Below, one piece after another: positions 1 to 6,783 of a stretch of 7,628 nt of DNA; within the stretch, counting starts at the first letter, position 1; each line of letters opens with the position of its first letter. The stretch covers positions 1 to 7,628 of the forward strand of contig JAITMH010000065.1 of NCBI GenBank assembly GCA_031277445.1, given 5' to 3'. Source of the stretch: Burkholderiales bacterium (GTDB lineage: Bacteria > Pseudomonadota > Gammaproteobacteria > Burkholderiales > Casimicrobiaceae). Below the pieces are notes generated by a model, which saw nothing but the letters and a program-made list of their open reading frames with translations, searched no databases and was not told the origin of the DNA. The translations under genes were made by a program, and so were the position numbers.

Positions 1-188
1 CAGAGCTACACAGGGTGGCGCCAGGAAAATCACAAACGCACTTGATCGAGAGCATCAACAGCAGCATCAGGGATAACCTTGCCAGATTTAACAGGAGAAG
101 CAAGAGATACAGTAAAAGCTTTGAGGCGCTAAACGATACCTTGCTGCTGTTCTTTCATCACAAACAATATAAAATCAATATAACGTGA
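1..188 (+). CDS. IS1-family transposase, C-terminal part (truncated by window edge)
   Basis: The frame starting at base 3 is open to a TGA at 186-188 and encodes about 61 residues that look like the end of an IS1 (InsB-type) DDE transposase. The recognisable part is the block around LIESINSSIRDNLARF followed by NRRSKRYSKS. This matches the IE..N..LR....R..RK..C.S+S pattern at the IS1 transposase C-terminus. The Glu at 48-50 would be the last catalytic acidic residue. The stretch is noticeably AT-richer than the genes to its right, as expected for an imported element. The N-terminus lies outside the window, so completeness cannot be judged. I could not identify a right terminal inverted repeat after the stop, so the element may be decayed or its end may be degenerate. 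The family assignment is from motif memory. Confidence 0.72.
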   Translation, partial: ELHRVAPGKSQTHLIESINSSIRDNLARFNRRSKRYSKSFEALNDTLLLFFHHKQYKINIT

Positions 189-200
189 GCAATCCGCTTT

Positions 201-246
201 GGAAAGGGGGCTTTCCTTCTCCGCGTTCTCCGCGCCTCCGCGTGAA
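201..246. repeat. Short dispersed repeat, copy A (hairpin plus CGCGGAG-type unit)
   Basis: Bases 201-216 form a small perfect hairpin (GGAAAG, loop GGGG, CTTTCC). Bases 220-244, read on the minus strand, match 5404-5428 on the plus strand at 22 of 25 positions, all three differences being G/A changes. The two copies are therefore in inverted orientation about 5.2 kb apart. This type of CGCGGAGG/CGCGGAGAA spacer repeat is familiar from many proteobacterial genomes. No function is claimed. Confidence 0.6.
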
Positions 247-256
247 GCCAAAACGG

Positions 257-415
257 CGTCATTGCGAGCGAAGCGAAGCAATCCAGAAAATACGTTACGG
301 GCGGCAGGTTGCCGCCCCTACGCCAAAATCGCCACACACTGCTCGTAGGAGAGGCAATCTGCCTCCCGTTTTCGTGTGGATTCTGCGACGCCGCTTCGCT
401 ACGCGCAGAATGACG
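257..415. repeat. 159-bp composite palindromic (MITE-like) repeat
   Basis: The element begins CGTCATT (257-263) and ends AATGACG (409-415), which are perfect inverted termini. Each end carries its own stem-loop: ATTGC/GCAAT (261-265 with 278-282) on the left, ATTCTGCG/CGCAGAAT (380-387 with 404-411) on the right. Inside lie two further hairpins that are inverted relatives of each other. One is GGGCGGCA-GGT-TGCCGCCC (299-317). The other is GAGGCA-ATC-TGCCTC (351-365), within 344-367, which matches the reverse complement of 299-322 at most positions. The whole unit is thus a nested imperfect palindrome. The GAGCGAAGCGAAGCAATCC sequence at its left end is a common intergenic repeat type in bacteria. 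There is no coding capacity, so mobilisation, if any, would be in trans. 'MITE-like' is an inference from structure. Confidence 0.65.
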
Positions 416-420
416 GAGTC

Positions 421-514
421 CTGACCTCTGACCTCTGACCTCTGACCTCTGACCTCTGACCTCTGACCTCTGACCTCTGACCTCTGACATCTGACCCCTG
501 ATACCTGTTACCTG
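421..514. repeat. Heptamer tandem array (CTGACCT)n, array 1
   Basis: Nine perfect copies of CTGACCT run from 421 to 483. They are followed in register by the variant units CTGACAT, CTGACCC, CTGATAC and CTGTTAC and a final CTG at 512-514. Copy quality decays toward the transporter gene, whose stop codon (508-510 on the minus strand) lies inside a variant unit. A period of 7 read in codons gives a 7-residue periodic peptide on either strand, so long reading frames across the array are artefacts. The array resembles heptameric short tandem repeats known from other bacterial genomes, such as the cyanobacterial STRR class. Perfect units are expected to be length-variable by slippage. Confidence 0.95.
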
Positions 515-1380
515 CTCCGCCGCATCGTCAAAAAATTCCCGACCAACGCCAGCACAGCGCCGACAGCGGCAATCGCTGTCCATTGGTAACCCTCAAACAG
601 TGTCGAGAGCAACAACGCCACGACGGGCGTCACCACAATCACGTATGAAGCAGGACCGGCGCCCTCGCGCTTGAGCAGCGTCAGGTAACACAGAAACGCC
701 ACGATTGTCCCGAACACCGACAGATACAGCAGCGAAATGATGTACATCGGGCGCATGTCAAACGTCCACTCGATGCCCATTGCCAACCCGATAAGCGCCG
801 AAATCACCGCACCATAAACCATCCCCCACGCTGCGCCCGACCATACCGGAACTTCTGTTCGCTGATTGTGAATCGCCACCATATTGCCGCCGCACGCGAA
901 CAAGACGCCAAGCACGCCAAACGCGATGCCCTTGAGCACTTCCGGGTGGTTGTTCATCATTCTGAATTCAGGAAGAAACATGAGCGTCACGCCGCCGATG
1001 CCCAACACGGCGGCAAACACTGTGCGCGCCGTCAACGGCGCACCGAACAGCGCACGAGCGCCAAAAACATTCAGAACCGCCAATAATGAAAAAAGAATCG
1101 CGACCAGCCCTGACGAAATGTACTGTTCCGCGACATAAATGCACAAATAGTTGAGGCTGAACAGACAGGCGCCCTGCCCCGCCATACCGACATGCGTTCG
1201 CCACGGAAAGCGCAACGGCACACTACGTTGCCAACACCAAAGCATCAGAATCACCGCCGCGATCACGAAACGGTACGTCACCGATGCCACCGGCGAAACA
1301 ACGCCCAGTTGCCCCGTGATCGCCAGCCAGGTCGAACCCCAGACAAGCGCAACAACGATAAAGAGCGCGGGCGAGTTCAT
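508..1380 (-). CDS. EamA/DMT-superfamily transporter (drug/metabolite exporter)
   Basis: The 290-residue protein is a typical ten-helix DMT permease with two tandem EamA domains (about residues 5-137 and 150-286). It is predicted to sit in the inner membrane and export a small metabolite or drug. The substrate cannot be told from sequence. Visible hallmarks are the WGSTW motif in helix 1 (14-18), the hydrophobic helices and short loops, and a late R-E-G-A-G-P-A motif before helix 9 (about 238-244) that is common in this family. Length is normal. The ATG at 1380 has no clear Shine-Dalgarno sequence. The frame is open 54 bases further upstream but offers no better start. The protein ends in MRRSR, and the stop lies within heptamer array 1, so the original C-terminus may have been trimmed. 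It lies 72 bp downstream of the lipoprotein gene on the same strand and is probably co-transcribed with it. Confidence 0.9.
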   Translation of the reverse strand: MNSPALFIVVALVWGSTWLAITGQLGVVSPVASVTYRFVIAAVILMLWCWQRSVPLRFPWRTHVGMAGQGACLFSLNYLCIYVAEQYISSGLVAILFSLLAVLNVFGARALFGAPLTARTVFAAVLGIGGVTLMFLPEFRMMNNHPEVLKGIAFGVLGVLFACGGNMVAIHNQRTEVPVWSGAAWGMVYGAVISALIGLAMGIEWTFDMRPMYIISLLYLSVFGTIVAFLCYLTLLKREGAGPASYVIVVTPVVALLLSTLFEGYQWTAIAAVGAVLALVGNFLTMRRSR

Positions 1381-1452
1381 GCCGGAAGCCGAACGCCGGA
1401 GAGCGGCTCTTGCCGTCGCATCAGAAAACAGGCAAACAATGTTGTTATCCGG

Positions 1453-1761
1453 TCATTTCCTGGGAGCGCACAGCGCATAGCCGTCTTGCCAGCCTGTACG
1501 GTAATTCGCGTCGCGTGCAAACCGTTGCGCGTCTTTGCGCTCTGCCCCCTGAACGCTGTTACAACCGTCGTCATAGCCCTGCCGATACGGCAACGGGAAG
1601 CCGGAAAGATTGTGCCTCGGGCGCGGCGGCTCGACCGCAGGCGGTGTTTCTACCGGTGCGCCGATGAATGTGCTGTCGCCCGGCGGCGTTTTCACGGGAT
1701 CAACCGTCGCGCACCCCGCAACCACTGTTAAAATAGCGAAACTGAAGAAAAGCCGTTTCAT
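1453..1761 (-). CDS. Small lipoprotein with duplicated Y-R-x-G-[YW]-x-D-G motif, function unknown
   Basis: From the ATG at 1759-1761 the product is 102 residues. It starts MKRLFF and carries a hydrophobic core (about 4-15) and a lipobox VAGC with Cys17 as the lipidated residue. Ala at +2 argues for outer-membrane sorting. A proline-rich linker (about 22-50) leads to a compact C-terminal domain containing two related motifs, YRQGYDDGC (58-66) and YRTGWQDGYALC (87-98). This suggests an internal duplication, with two Cys that could pair in the periplasm. The frame extends 19 codons upstream to another ATG at 1818. That start would bury the signal peptide behind a polar N-terminus, so 1761 is preferred. 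I recall similar GY/W-x-D-G lipoproteins in proteobacteria, but no function is known to me. It is probably the first gene of a two-gene unit with the EamA transporter. Confidence 0.82.
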   Translation of the reverse strand: MKRLFFSFAILTVVAGCATVDPVKTPPGDSTFIGAPVETPPAVEPPRPRHNLSGFPLPYRQGYDDGCNSVQGAERKDAQRFARDANYRTGWQDGYALCAPRK

Positions 1762-1861
1762 AAGTTGGTTTTTTGTTTCGTTGTTTGTCGCGTTGTTTTG
1801 TAGAACCCCCGACCGCAATGCCGATGAGGCGTTTGCGTCAAAGATAATCGGATTTTAACAC
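1762..1861. promoter_or_regulatory. Divergent promoter interval with CA-rich 12-nt repeat leader
   Basis: This interval separates the minus-strand lipoprotein gene from dnaE and must hold both promoters. No hexamer pair is convincing. The best isolated -10 for dnaE is GATAAT (1843-1848), without a matching -35 box. A TTGACG lies on the minus strand (1836-1841), with no -10 at the right distance. Bases 1767-1802 are three degenerate 12-nt units (the clearest are CGTTGTTTGTCG and CGTTGTTTTGTA). In the lipoprotein mRNA they read as a CA-rich leader with little G or U, directly before an ATG that lacks a Shine-Dalgarno sequence. Confidence 0.35.
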
Positions 1862-4800
1862 TTGTCGCTGAAAGAATCTGTCGTGACCGCTGCAATTCCC
1901 CGTTTCGTCCACTTGCGTTGCCACAGCGAATTTTCCATCGTTGACGGCATTCTGCGCATTGACGAAGCCGCTGCCGCCGCCAAAGCCGATGCCATGCCCG
2001 CGCTGGCGTTGACCGATCTCAACAATCTTTTCGGGCTTATCAAGTTTTACAAAACCGCACGAAAAACCGGCATCAAACCGATTGTCGGCGCCGACATCGG
2101 CTTCATTCAGAAAAAACCGCGTGCTGCGCCGCACCGGATGTTGTTGTTGGCGCAGTCGCGTATCGGTTATCTGAATCTGTGTACACTGTTAACGCACGCT
2201 TATCAGGCGCAGGAAGCGCACCATGGGAAAATCGGCATCACTCCCGAATGGCTGCGCGAATACCACGAAGGTTTGCTGTTGATTACCGGCGCTCGCGGAA
2301 GTGAAATCGGCGAAGCGTTGTTGCAGGGCGATGTCGAAACCGCCGAAACTTCGGCGCGTGTCTGGGCGCGGCATTTCCCCGACCGCTTTTATCTCGAAGT
2401 GCAACGCGCCGGTCACGCCGACGATGACTTGCTGGTTGCCGCTTGCGCCGACCTGGCGCGTCGCCTCGACTTGCCGCTCGTCGCCACGCATCCGGTGCAA
2501 TTCAAAACCCGCGACGACTTTCGGGCGCACGATGCGCGTGTCTGCATTTCCGAAGGCTACACGTTGTCCGACACCCGCCGTCCGCAGCGTTTCACGCCGG
2601 AACAGTATTTCACGACGCAAACCGAGATGGCGGAAAAATTTTCCGATCTTCCGGAAGCACTCGCCAATACGGTAGAAGTAGCGCAACGTTGTAATTTAAC
2701 CATCCCGCTCGGCAAACCACATCTTCCGATCTTCCCGACGCCGGAAGGCATGAGCGTCGAAGTGTTTTTGAAAACGCAGGCAACAGAGGGACTGGAACGT
2801 CGCTTGCGCGAACTGTTTCCGGACGAAGCGCAGCGCGAAGCAAAACGTGCCGAATATCAGGCGCGTCTCGACTTTGAACTCGACACCATTGTGCAGATGG
2901 GCTTCCCCGGCTACTTTCTGATCGTCGCCGATTTTATCAACTGGGCCAAAGCCAACGATGTGCCGGTCGGTCCCGGTCGCGGCTCAGGCGCCGGTTCGCT
3001 GGTAGCTTACAGTCTCGGCATCACCGATCTCGATCCGTTGCGTTACGCCTTGCTGTTCGAGCGTTTTCTCAACCCGGAGCGCGTGTCGATGCCTGACTTC
3101 GACATCGACTTCTGCCAGGACAAACGCGAACGTGTTATTGATTACGTGCGCCACAAATACGGAAGCGACAGCGTTTCGCAAATCGCCACTTTCGGCACAA
3201 TGGCCGCGAAAGCCGTCGTGCGCGATGTTGGTCGCGTACTCGATCTGCCGTACTCGTTTTGTGACAGCATCTCCAAGCTGATTCCGTTCACACCCGGAAA
3301 TAAAATCACGCTGGCCGAAGCGCGGGAAGCCGAACCGTTGCTCGCCGAACGTGAAAAAAACGAAGAAGAAGTGCGCGAATTGTTGGCGCTTGCCGAGCCG
3401 CTCGAAGGATTGACGCGCAACGTCGGCATGCACGCCGGTGGTGTGCTGATCGCGCCGGGCAAACTCACCGACTTTTGTCCGCTGTACCTTCAGCCCGGCG
3501 CCGGCGCCACCGTTTCGCAATTCGACAAAGACGATGTTGAAGCGGCGGGATTGGTGAAGTTCGACTTTCTTGGACTGGCGACGCTGACCGTGCTCGACTG
3601 GACGCTGAAGTTCATTAAAAAGCTCGATCCGGCTTCCGGCATCACGCTCAAAGACCTGCCGCTCGACGACAAAGTCACTTACGACATTTTTCGCAAAGGC
3701 AACACTACGGCTGTTTTCCAGTTTGAATCGCGTGGAATGCGCGAGTTGCTGCTGCGTGCGCATCCCGACCAGTTTGAAGACATCATCGCGCTGGTTGCGT
3801 TGTATCGCCCCGGCCCGATGGAGCTGATTCCCGAATACGTTGAACGCAAACACGGCGCACGCATTGATTATCTCGACGACCGCCTGAAAACCATCCTCAG
3901 CCCGACTTACGGCATCATGGTTTATCAGGAACAAGTGATGCAGATCGCGCAGACGATCGGCGGCTATTCGCTGGGCGGCGCCGACTTGTTGCGTCGCGCA
4001 ATGGGCAAAAAAAACGTCGAGGAAATGGCCAGGCACCGCAGCACTTTTGTCAGTGGCGCTGAGGAAAACGGAGCGCCGCAAAGAAAAGCCCATCTGATGT
4101 TTGACTTGATGGAAAAATTTGCCGGTTACGGTTTCAACAAATCGCACGCCGCCGCTTACGCGCTGGTCGCCTATCAAACCGCGTACCTCAAAGCCCACCA
4201 CGTCGCCGCTTTCATGGCCGCCAACTTGTCGCTCGTCATGCACGATACCGACAAAGCGCGGTTTTTTTACGACGACGCGCTCGCGCAAGGCTTGGCAATC
4301 CTTCCGCCCGACATCAACACCTCGACCTGGTGTTTTGAACCGATTGACACACACCTTTTGCGTTACGGTCTGGGCGCCATCAGAGGCACCGGCGAACACG
4401 CGATTGATAACGTCGTCGCCGAGCGTCACGCAGGCGGCGCTTTTACCGATCTTTTCGATTTTTGCAAACGTGTTGACCGCCGTCAGGTAAACCGCCGTGT
4501 TGTCGAAGCGCTGATCCGCAGCGGCGCTTTTGATTCGCTCAACGACAACCGCGCCGCCCTGCTCGCTTCCATGCAGACCGCGATGGACGCCGCCGAACAA
4601 GCTGCCGCCCATGCCACGCAAACCGCGCTGTTCTCGGACGAAGCATTGCCCTTTCATCACACGCTCGCCGATGTGCCGCCCTGGCCGGAAGCCGAACGAC
4701 TGGCGCAGGAAAAAAGCGTTCTCGGTTTTTATTTATCGGGACACCCGTTCCACCAATACGAAGAAGAACTGTCTGCGCTTGTTGCCGCGCCGCTCGACCG

Positions 4801-5338
4801 TCTCAAGCCGCAGCAAGACCGCGCATTGATCGCCGGCATCGTCACCGCGATTCGTGTTCAGTCGAGCAAGCGCGGCAAAATGGCCTTCGTGACGCTTGAC
4901 GACAGCACCGGCAACGTCGAAATCGTTATTTATAATGAACTTTTAGATACTGCCCGCGCTTTGTTGCAGGAAGATCGGCTGATCATTGCCGATGTGCGCA
5001 TCACCGCCCGTCATCAGGAACGTGACGGCGAAGACGCGCAAAGCAATCTGCGCATTCTTGCCGACACGCTCTACGATCTCGACACCGTTCGCCGCACCCG
5101 TGCCAAAACATTGCGGATCTCATGCAACACCGACGCCAACGCCCAAACGCTTCTCGAAACACTTCGTCCGTTCTCAGGAAAAAACGGCGCCGGTGTGCCG
5201 GTCGTGATCAACTACGCCAATGCTCAGGCGCACGGCGTCGTCACCTTGCCCGACCCTTGGCGTATCGCGCCGGAAGGAGCGCTCGTCCAACACCTCCACA
5301 CCTTGCCCGGCGTGACCGCTGCCCGTTTTGTTTACTGA
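1862..5338 (+). CDS. dnaE: DNA polymerase III alpha subunit (replicative polymerase, DnaE1 type)
   Basis: The 1158-residue protein is close to the 1160 of E. coli DnaE and co-linear with it. It is the catalytic chain of the replicative holoenzyme, extending DNA 5' to 3'. Domains seen: PHP (about 13-280, from FVHLRCHSEFS), the Pol III palm with GPGRGSGAG (370-378), the catalytic aspartates D414 and D416 in MPDFDIDF and D568 in LVKFDFLGL, the fingers with YGFNKSHAAAYALV (near 755-770), an HhH region (about 805-900), a beta-clamp binding peptide QTALF at 920-924, an OB fold (about 985-1060) and the tau-binding tail. The PHP site reads TDL (51-53) where metal-active PHP domains have TDH, so PHP nuclease activity is unlikely, as in E. 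coli. The start is uncertain. TTG at 1862 has no ribosome site, and GTG at 1883 gives an N-terminus closer to E. coli (a few residues before PRFVHLR). It appears monocistronic. Confidence 0.98.
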   Translation: MSLKESVVTAAIPRFVHLRCHSEFSIVDGILRIDEAAAAAKADAMPALALTDLNNLFGLIKFYKTARKTGIKPIVGADIGFIQKKPRAAPHRMLLLAQSRIGYLNLCTLLTHAYQAQEAHHGKIGITPEWLREYHEGLLLITGARGSEIGEALLQGDVETAETSARVWARHFPDRFYLEVQRAGHADDDLLVAACADLARRLDLPLVATHPVQFKTRDDFRAHDARVCISEGYTLSDTRRPQRFTPEQYFTTQTEMAEKFSDLPEALANTVEVAQRCNLTIPLGKPHLPIFPTPEGMSVEVFLKTQATEGLERRLRELFPDEAQREAKRAEYQARLDFELDTIVQMGFPGYFLIVADFINWAKANDVPVGPGRGSGAGSLVAYSLGITDLDPLRYALLFERFLNPERVSMPDFDIDFCQDKRERVIDYVRHKYGSDSVSQIATFGTMAAKAVVRDVGRVLDLPYSFCDSISKLIPFTPGNKITLAEAREAEPLLAEREKNEEEVRELLALAEPLEGLTRNVGMHAGGVLIAPGKLTDFCPLYLQPGAGATVSQFDKDDVEAAGLVKFDFLGLATLTVLDWTLKFIKKLDPASGITLKDLPLDDKVTYDIFRKGNTTAVFQFESRGMRELLLRAHPDQFEDIIALVALYRPGPMELIPEYVERKHGARIDYLDDRLKTILSPTYGIMVYQEQVMQIAQTIGGYSLGGADLLRRAMGKKNVEEMARHRSTFVSGAEENGAPQRKAHLMFDLMEKFAGYGFNKSHAAAYALVAYQTAYLKAHHVAAFMAANLSLVMHDTDKARFFYDDALAQGLAILPPDINTSTWCFEPIDTHLLRYGLGAIRGTGEHAIDNVVAERHAGGAFTDLFDFCKRVDRRQVNRRVVEALIRSGAFDSLNDNRAALLASMQTAMDAAEQAAAHATQTALFSDEALPFHHTLADVPPWPEAERLAQEKSVLGFYLSGHPFHQYEEELSALVAAPLDRLKPQQDRALIAGIVTAIRVQSSKRGKMAFVTLDDSTGNVEIVIYNELLDTARALLQEDRLIIADVRITARHQERDGEDAQSNLRILADTLYDLDTVRRTRAKTLRISCNTDANAQTLLETLRPFSGKNGAGVPVVINYANAQAHGVVTLPDPWRIAPEGALVQHLHTLPGVTAARFVY

Positions 5339-5360
5339 TCTTCCGCTTCCGTTAAAAACA

Positions 5361-5430
5361 AATGAACCGCAAAGAACGCAAAGAACGCATAGAAAAACCA
5401 TCTCACGCGAAGGCGCGAAGAACACGGAAG
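5361..5430. repeat. Dispersed spacer repeats: GCAAAGAAC 9-mer and inverted copy B
   Basis: Bases 5369-5395 hold the 9-mer GCAAAGAAC twice, followed by the variant GCATAGAAA. Bases 5404-5428 are the inverted relative of the repeat at 220-244 (22 of 25 matching). Both are common spacer repeat types. On the minus strand they generate spurious reading frames with LCVLCVLCG-like peptides. Confidence 0.65.
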
Positions 5431-5474
5431 CGCCCTCCTCTTCAAGGGGAGGGCTGGGGTGGGGATGGGTTTTT
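5393..5474. terminator. Nested hairpin after dnaE, G-rich, weak terminator candidate
   Basis: The arms AAAAACCATC (5393-5402) and GATGGGTTTTT (5464-5474) pair with one bulged G and end in five T on the plus strand, with five A on the opposite side. They enclose a second hairpin, CCCTCCTC with GGGGAGGG (5433-5440 with 5446-5453, one G-U pair), just over 50 bp past the end of dnaE. The shape is that of a bidirectional terminator, but the outer loop is long. The sequence is also a dispersed repeat, so termination is inferred and weak. Confidence 0.3.
5446..5469 (+). other. Potential G-quadruplex motif
   Basis: Five runs of three or four G (5446-5449, 5451-5453, 5456-5459, 5461-5464, 5467-5469) lie in 24 bases with loops of one or two nucleotides. 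This satisfies the usual quadruplex pattern on the plus strand. The first two runs also form the 3' arm of the hairpin with CCCTCCTC, so the two folds are mutually exclusive. The sequence belongs to a widespread repeat type whose minus strand encodes PHPSPPLEEEG-like peptides. Confidence 0.6.
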
Positions 5475-5508
5475 CTGGTTTGCTTCCTTTGCCTTAAATG
5501 ATACCTTT

Positions 5509-5557
5509 CTGATACCCGACTCCTGACCTCTGATTCCTGACCTCTGATCCCTGACAC
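5509..5557. repeat. Heptamer tandem array, array 2 (degenerate CTGACCT)
   Basis: Seven units in register run CTGATAC, CCGACTC, CTGACCT, CTGATTC, CTGACCT, CTGATCC, CTGACAC and end two bases before the ATG at 5560. The unit and its orientation are the same as in array 1 at 421-514, and the variant CTGATAC occurs in both arrays. Only two units are perfect, so this copy looks older or more diverged than array 1. Confidence 0.88.
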
Positions 5558-5559
5558 CC

Positions 5560-6759
5560 ATGCCTTTTCTTTACGCCCGCGATCGCTATCTGAGGTTTCT
5601 GCAAGAACCGGATGTCCGCACGATTTTAATCACATCGCTGATCACACGCATGCCAATCGGCATGTCGTCGCTGGCGTTCCTGATGTACCTGAACCAGATC
5701 ACCGGCTCACTGGCATTCGCCGGTATGCACGTCGGCATTTACCTAGTGGCCATGTCCATCGCCGCGCCGGTCGTAGGCCGGTTAATCGACCGCTTCGGCG
5801 CACAGCGTTTGCTCTGGGTTACCGGCGTCGTCCATCCGCTGTCGCTGTGGTTGATGTTGCTGCCTGCCACTGCTCCTTTAACGACCCCTTTACCGACCGC
5901 ATTCATCACCGTTTGCATGATTGTTGCCGGTATTTTCTGTCCACCGCTTATCGTATTGACACGCGCCGTCTGGCGCTACCGTTTTGAAACGCCCGAATTG
6001 CGGCAAACCGCCTTTTCATTCGACGCCGTGTTGACCGAACTCAATTTTGTCGTCGGCCCCATGTTGGTCGCCTTCATGCTGGCCATCGCTTCCCCGATCT
6101 GGGCATTTCTTCTTTTTCTGGTTTCCTCGACGCTGTCCGTGCCGCTTTTCCTGCGTTCGCCTGCCATCCGCTATATCAAATACGACCGCACCGTCGAACG
6201 CCACTGGCTTGGGCCGTTGACCGAACCGCGCCTGTTGCTGGTGTTCGTCATCACCTTCACCATTGCGATGTCTCTGGGAGCGCTCGAACTCGGCTACCCC
6301 GCTTTCGCGGAACACTACGGCAAACTTTTCTGGGCAGGAATCCTGATCGCCTCCGCGAGTATCGGAAGCGCCATCGGCGGCCTGATCTATGGCGGCGTTC
6401 GCTTCAAGTCGAAACCTGAGCAACAACTGCCCTGGTTATTCGCCGCGCTGCTGCTGTTCACCGCGTTACACATCATCACCAGCACGCCCGGCTGGTTCAT
6501 CTTGCTTGCCCTCCTTGCCGGCATGATGGTCGCTCCATCCCTGACGGCACTAACACTGCTCACATCGCGCTACGCACAGGAGCGCTACACAGCAGAAGCG
6601 TTTACCTGGTCATCCACCTGCATCGTCAGCGGCCTCGGCGCGGGGATGGCGCTCGGCGGCTCACTCGGCGAGTGGCACGGCATCCCCGCCATTTTCACGC
6701 TGGCCGCTTTAAGCGTCGTTGTCTCGCTGGCGCTGGCGTTGTGGTTGAAGCGGTTGTAA
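5560..6759 (+). CDS. Major facilitator superfamily transporter
   Basis: The 399-residue protein has the length and hydrophobic pattern of a 12-helix MFS carrier in the inner membrane. The loop between helices 2 and 3 carries the MFS signature G-R-L-I-D-R-F-G (73-80) followed by A-Q-R. A longer polar loop around residues 200-220 (IRYIKYDRTVERHW) separates the two six-helix halves. The substrate is unknown. The TRMPIGM segment in helix 1 (29-35) recalls a group of poorly characterised MFS proteins, which is a memory-based impression. The ATG at 5560 follows the heptamer array directly and has no ribosome-binding site. Met31 or Met35 would cut into helix 1, so 5560 is kept. There is no frameshift and no obvious partner gene. 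The next gene begins 60 bp downstream with its own promoter. Confidence 0.9.
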   Translation: MPFLYARDRYLRFLQEPDVRTILITSLITRMPIGMSSLAFLMYLNQITGSLAFAGMHVGIYLVAMSIAAPVVGRLIDRFGAQRLLWVTGVVHPLSLWLMLLPATAPLTTPLPTAFITVCMIVAGIFCPPLIVLTRAVWRYRFETPELRQTAFSFDAVLTELNFVVGPMLVAFMLAIASPIWAFLLFLVSSTLSVPLFLRSPAIRYIKYDRTVERHWLGPLTEPRLLLVFVITFTIAMSLGALELGYPAFAEHYGKLFWAGILIASASIGSAIGGLIYGGVRFKSKPEQQLPWLFAALLLFTALHIITSTPGWFILLALLAGMMVAPSLTALTLLTSRYAQERYTAEAFTWSSTCIVSGLGAGMALGGSLGEWHGIPAIFTLAALSVVVSLALALWLKRL

Positions 6760-6783
6760 GCCGTTGTTCTCGCGGGGGCGGGG

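Noticed and set aside
189..260. Right terminal inverted repeat of the IS1-like element
   Set aside because: No sequence after the stop resembles an IS1-family end that I could recognise, and the left end is outside the window for comparison.
421..514. CRISPR array
   Set aside because: The repeats are 7 bp and contiguous with no spacers, and no cas genes are in the window.
158..583. A 141-codon minus-strand frame with repeated SEVRGQR units
   Set aside because: The periodic peptide is the heptamer array read in codons, and the rest is the palindromic repeat and the end of the transporter gene.
1377..1574. Small minus-strand frame whose stop overlaps the EamA ATG, suggesting translational coupling
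   Set aside because: It is mostly out of frame with and overlapping the lipoprotein gene, has no recognisable domain, and the ATGA overlap is probably chance.
2984..4660. A 558-codon open frame on the minus strand inside dnaE
   Set aside because: It lies fully opposite dnaE and has low-complexity composition rich in Arg, Val, Gln and Phe. It matches no family I recognise. High-GC codon bias of dnaE explains it.
5174..5557. A 127-codon minus-strand frame after dnaE
   Set aside because: It is composed of dispersed repeats (PHPSPPLEEEG-like, LCVLCVLCG-like) and runs back into dnaE antisense, so it is not a gene.
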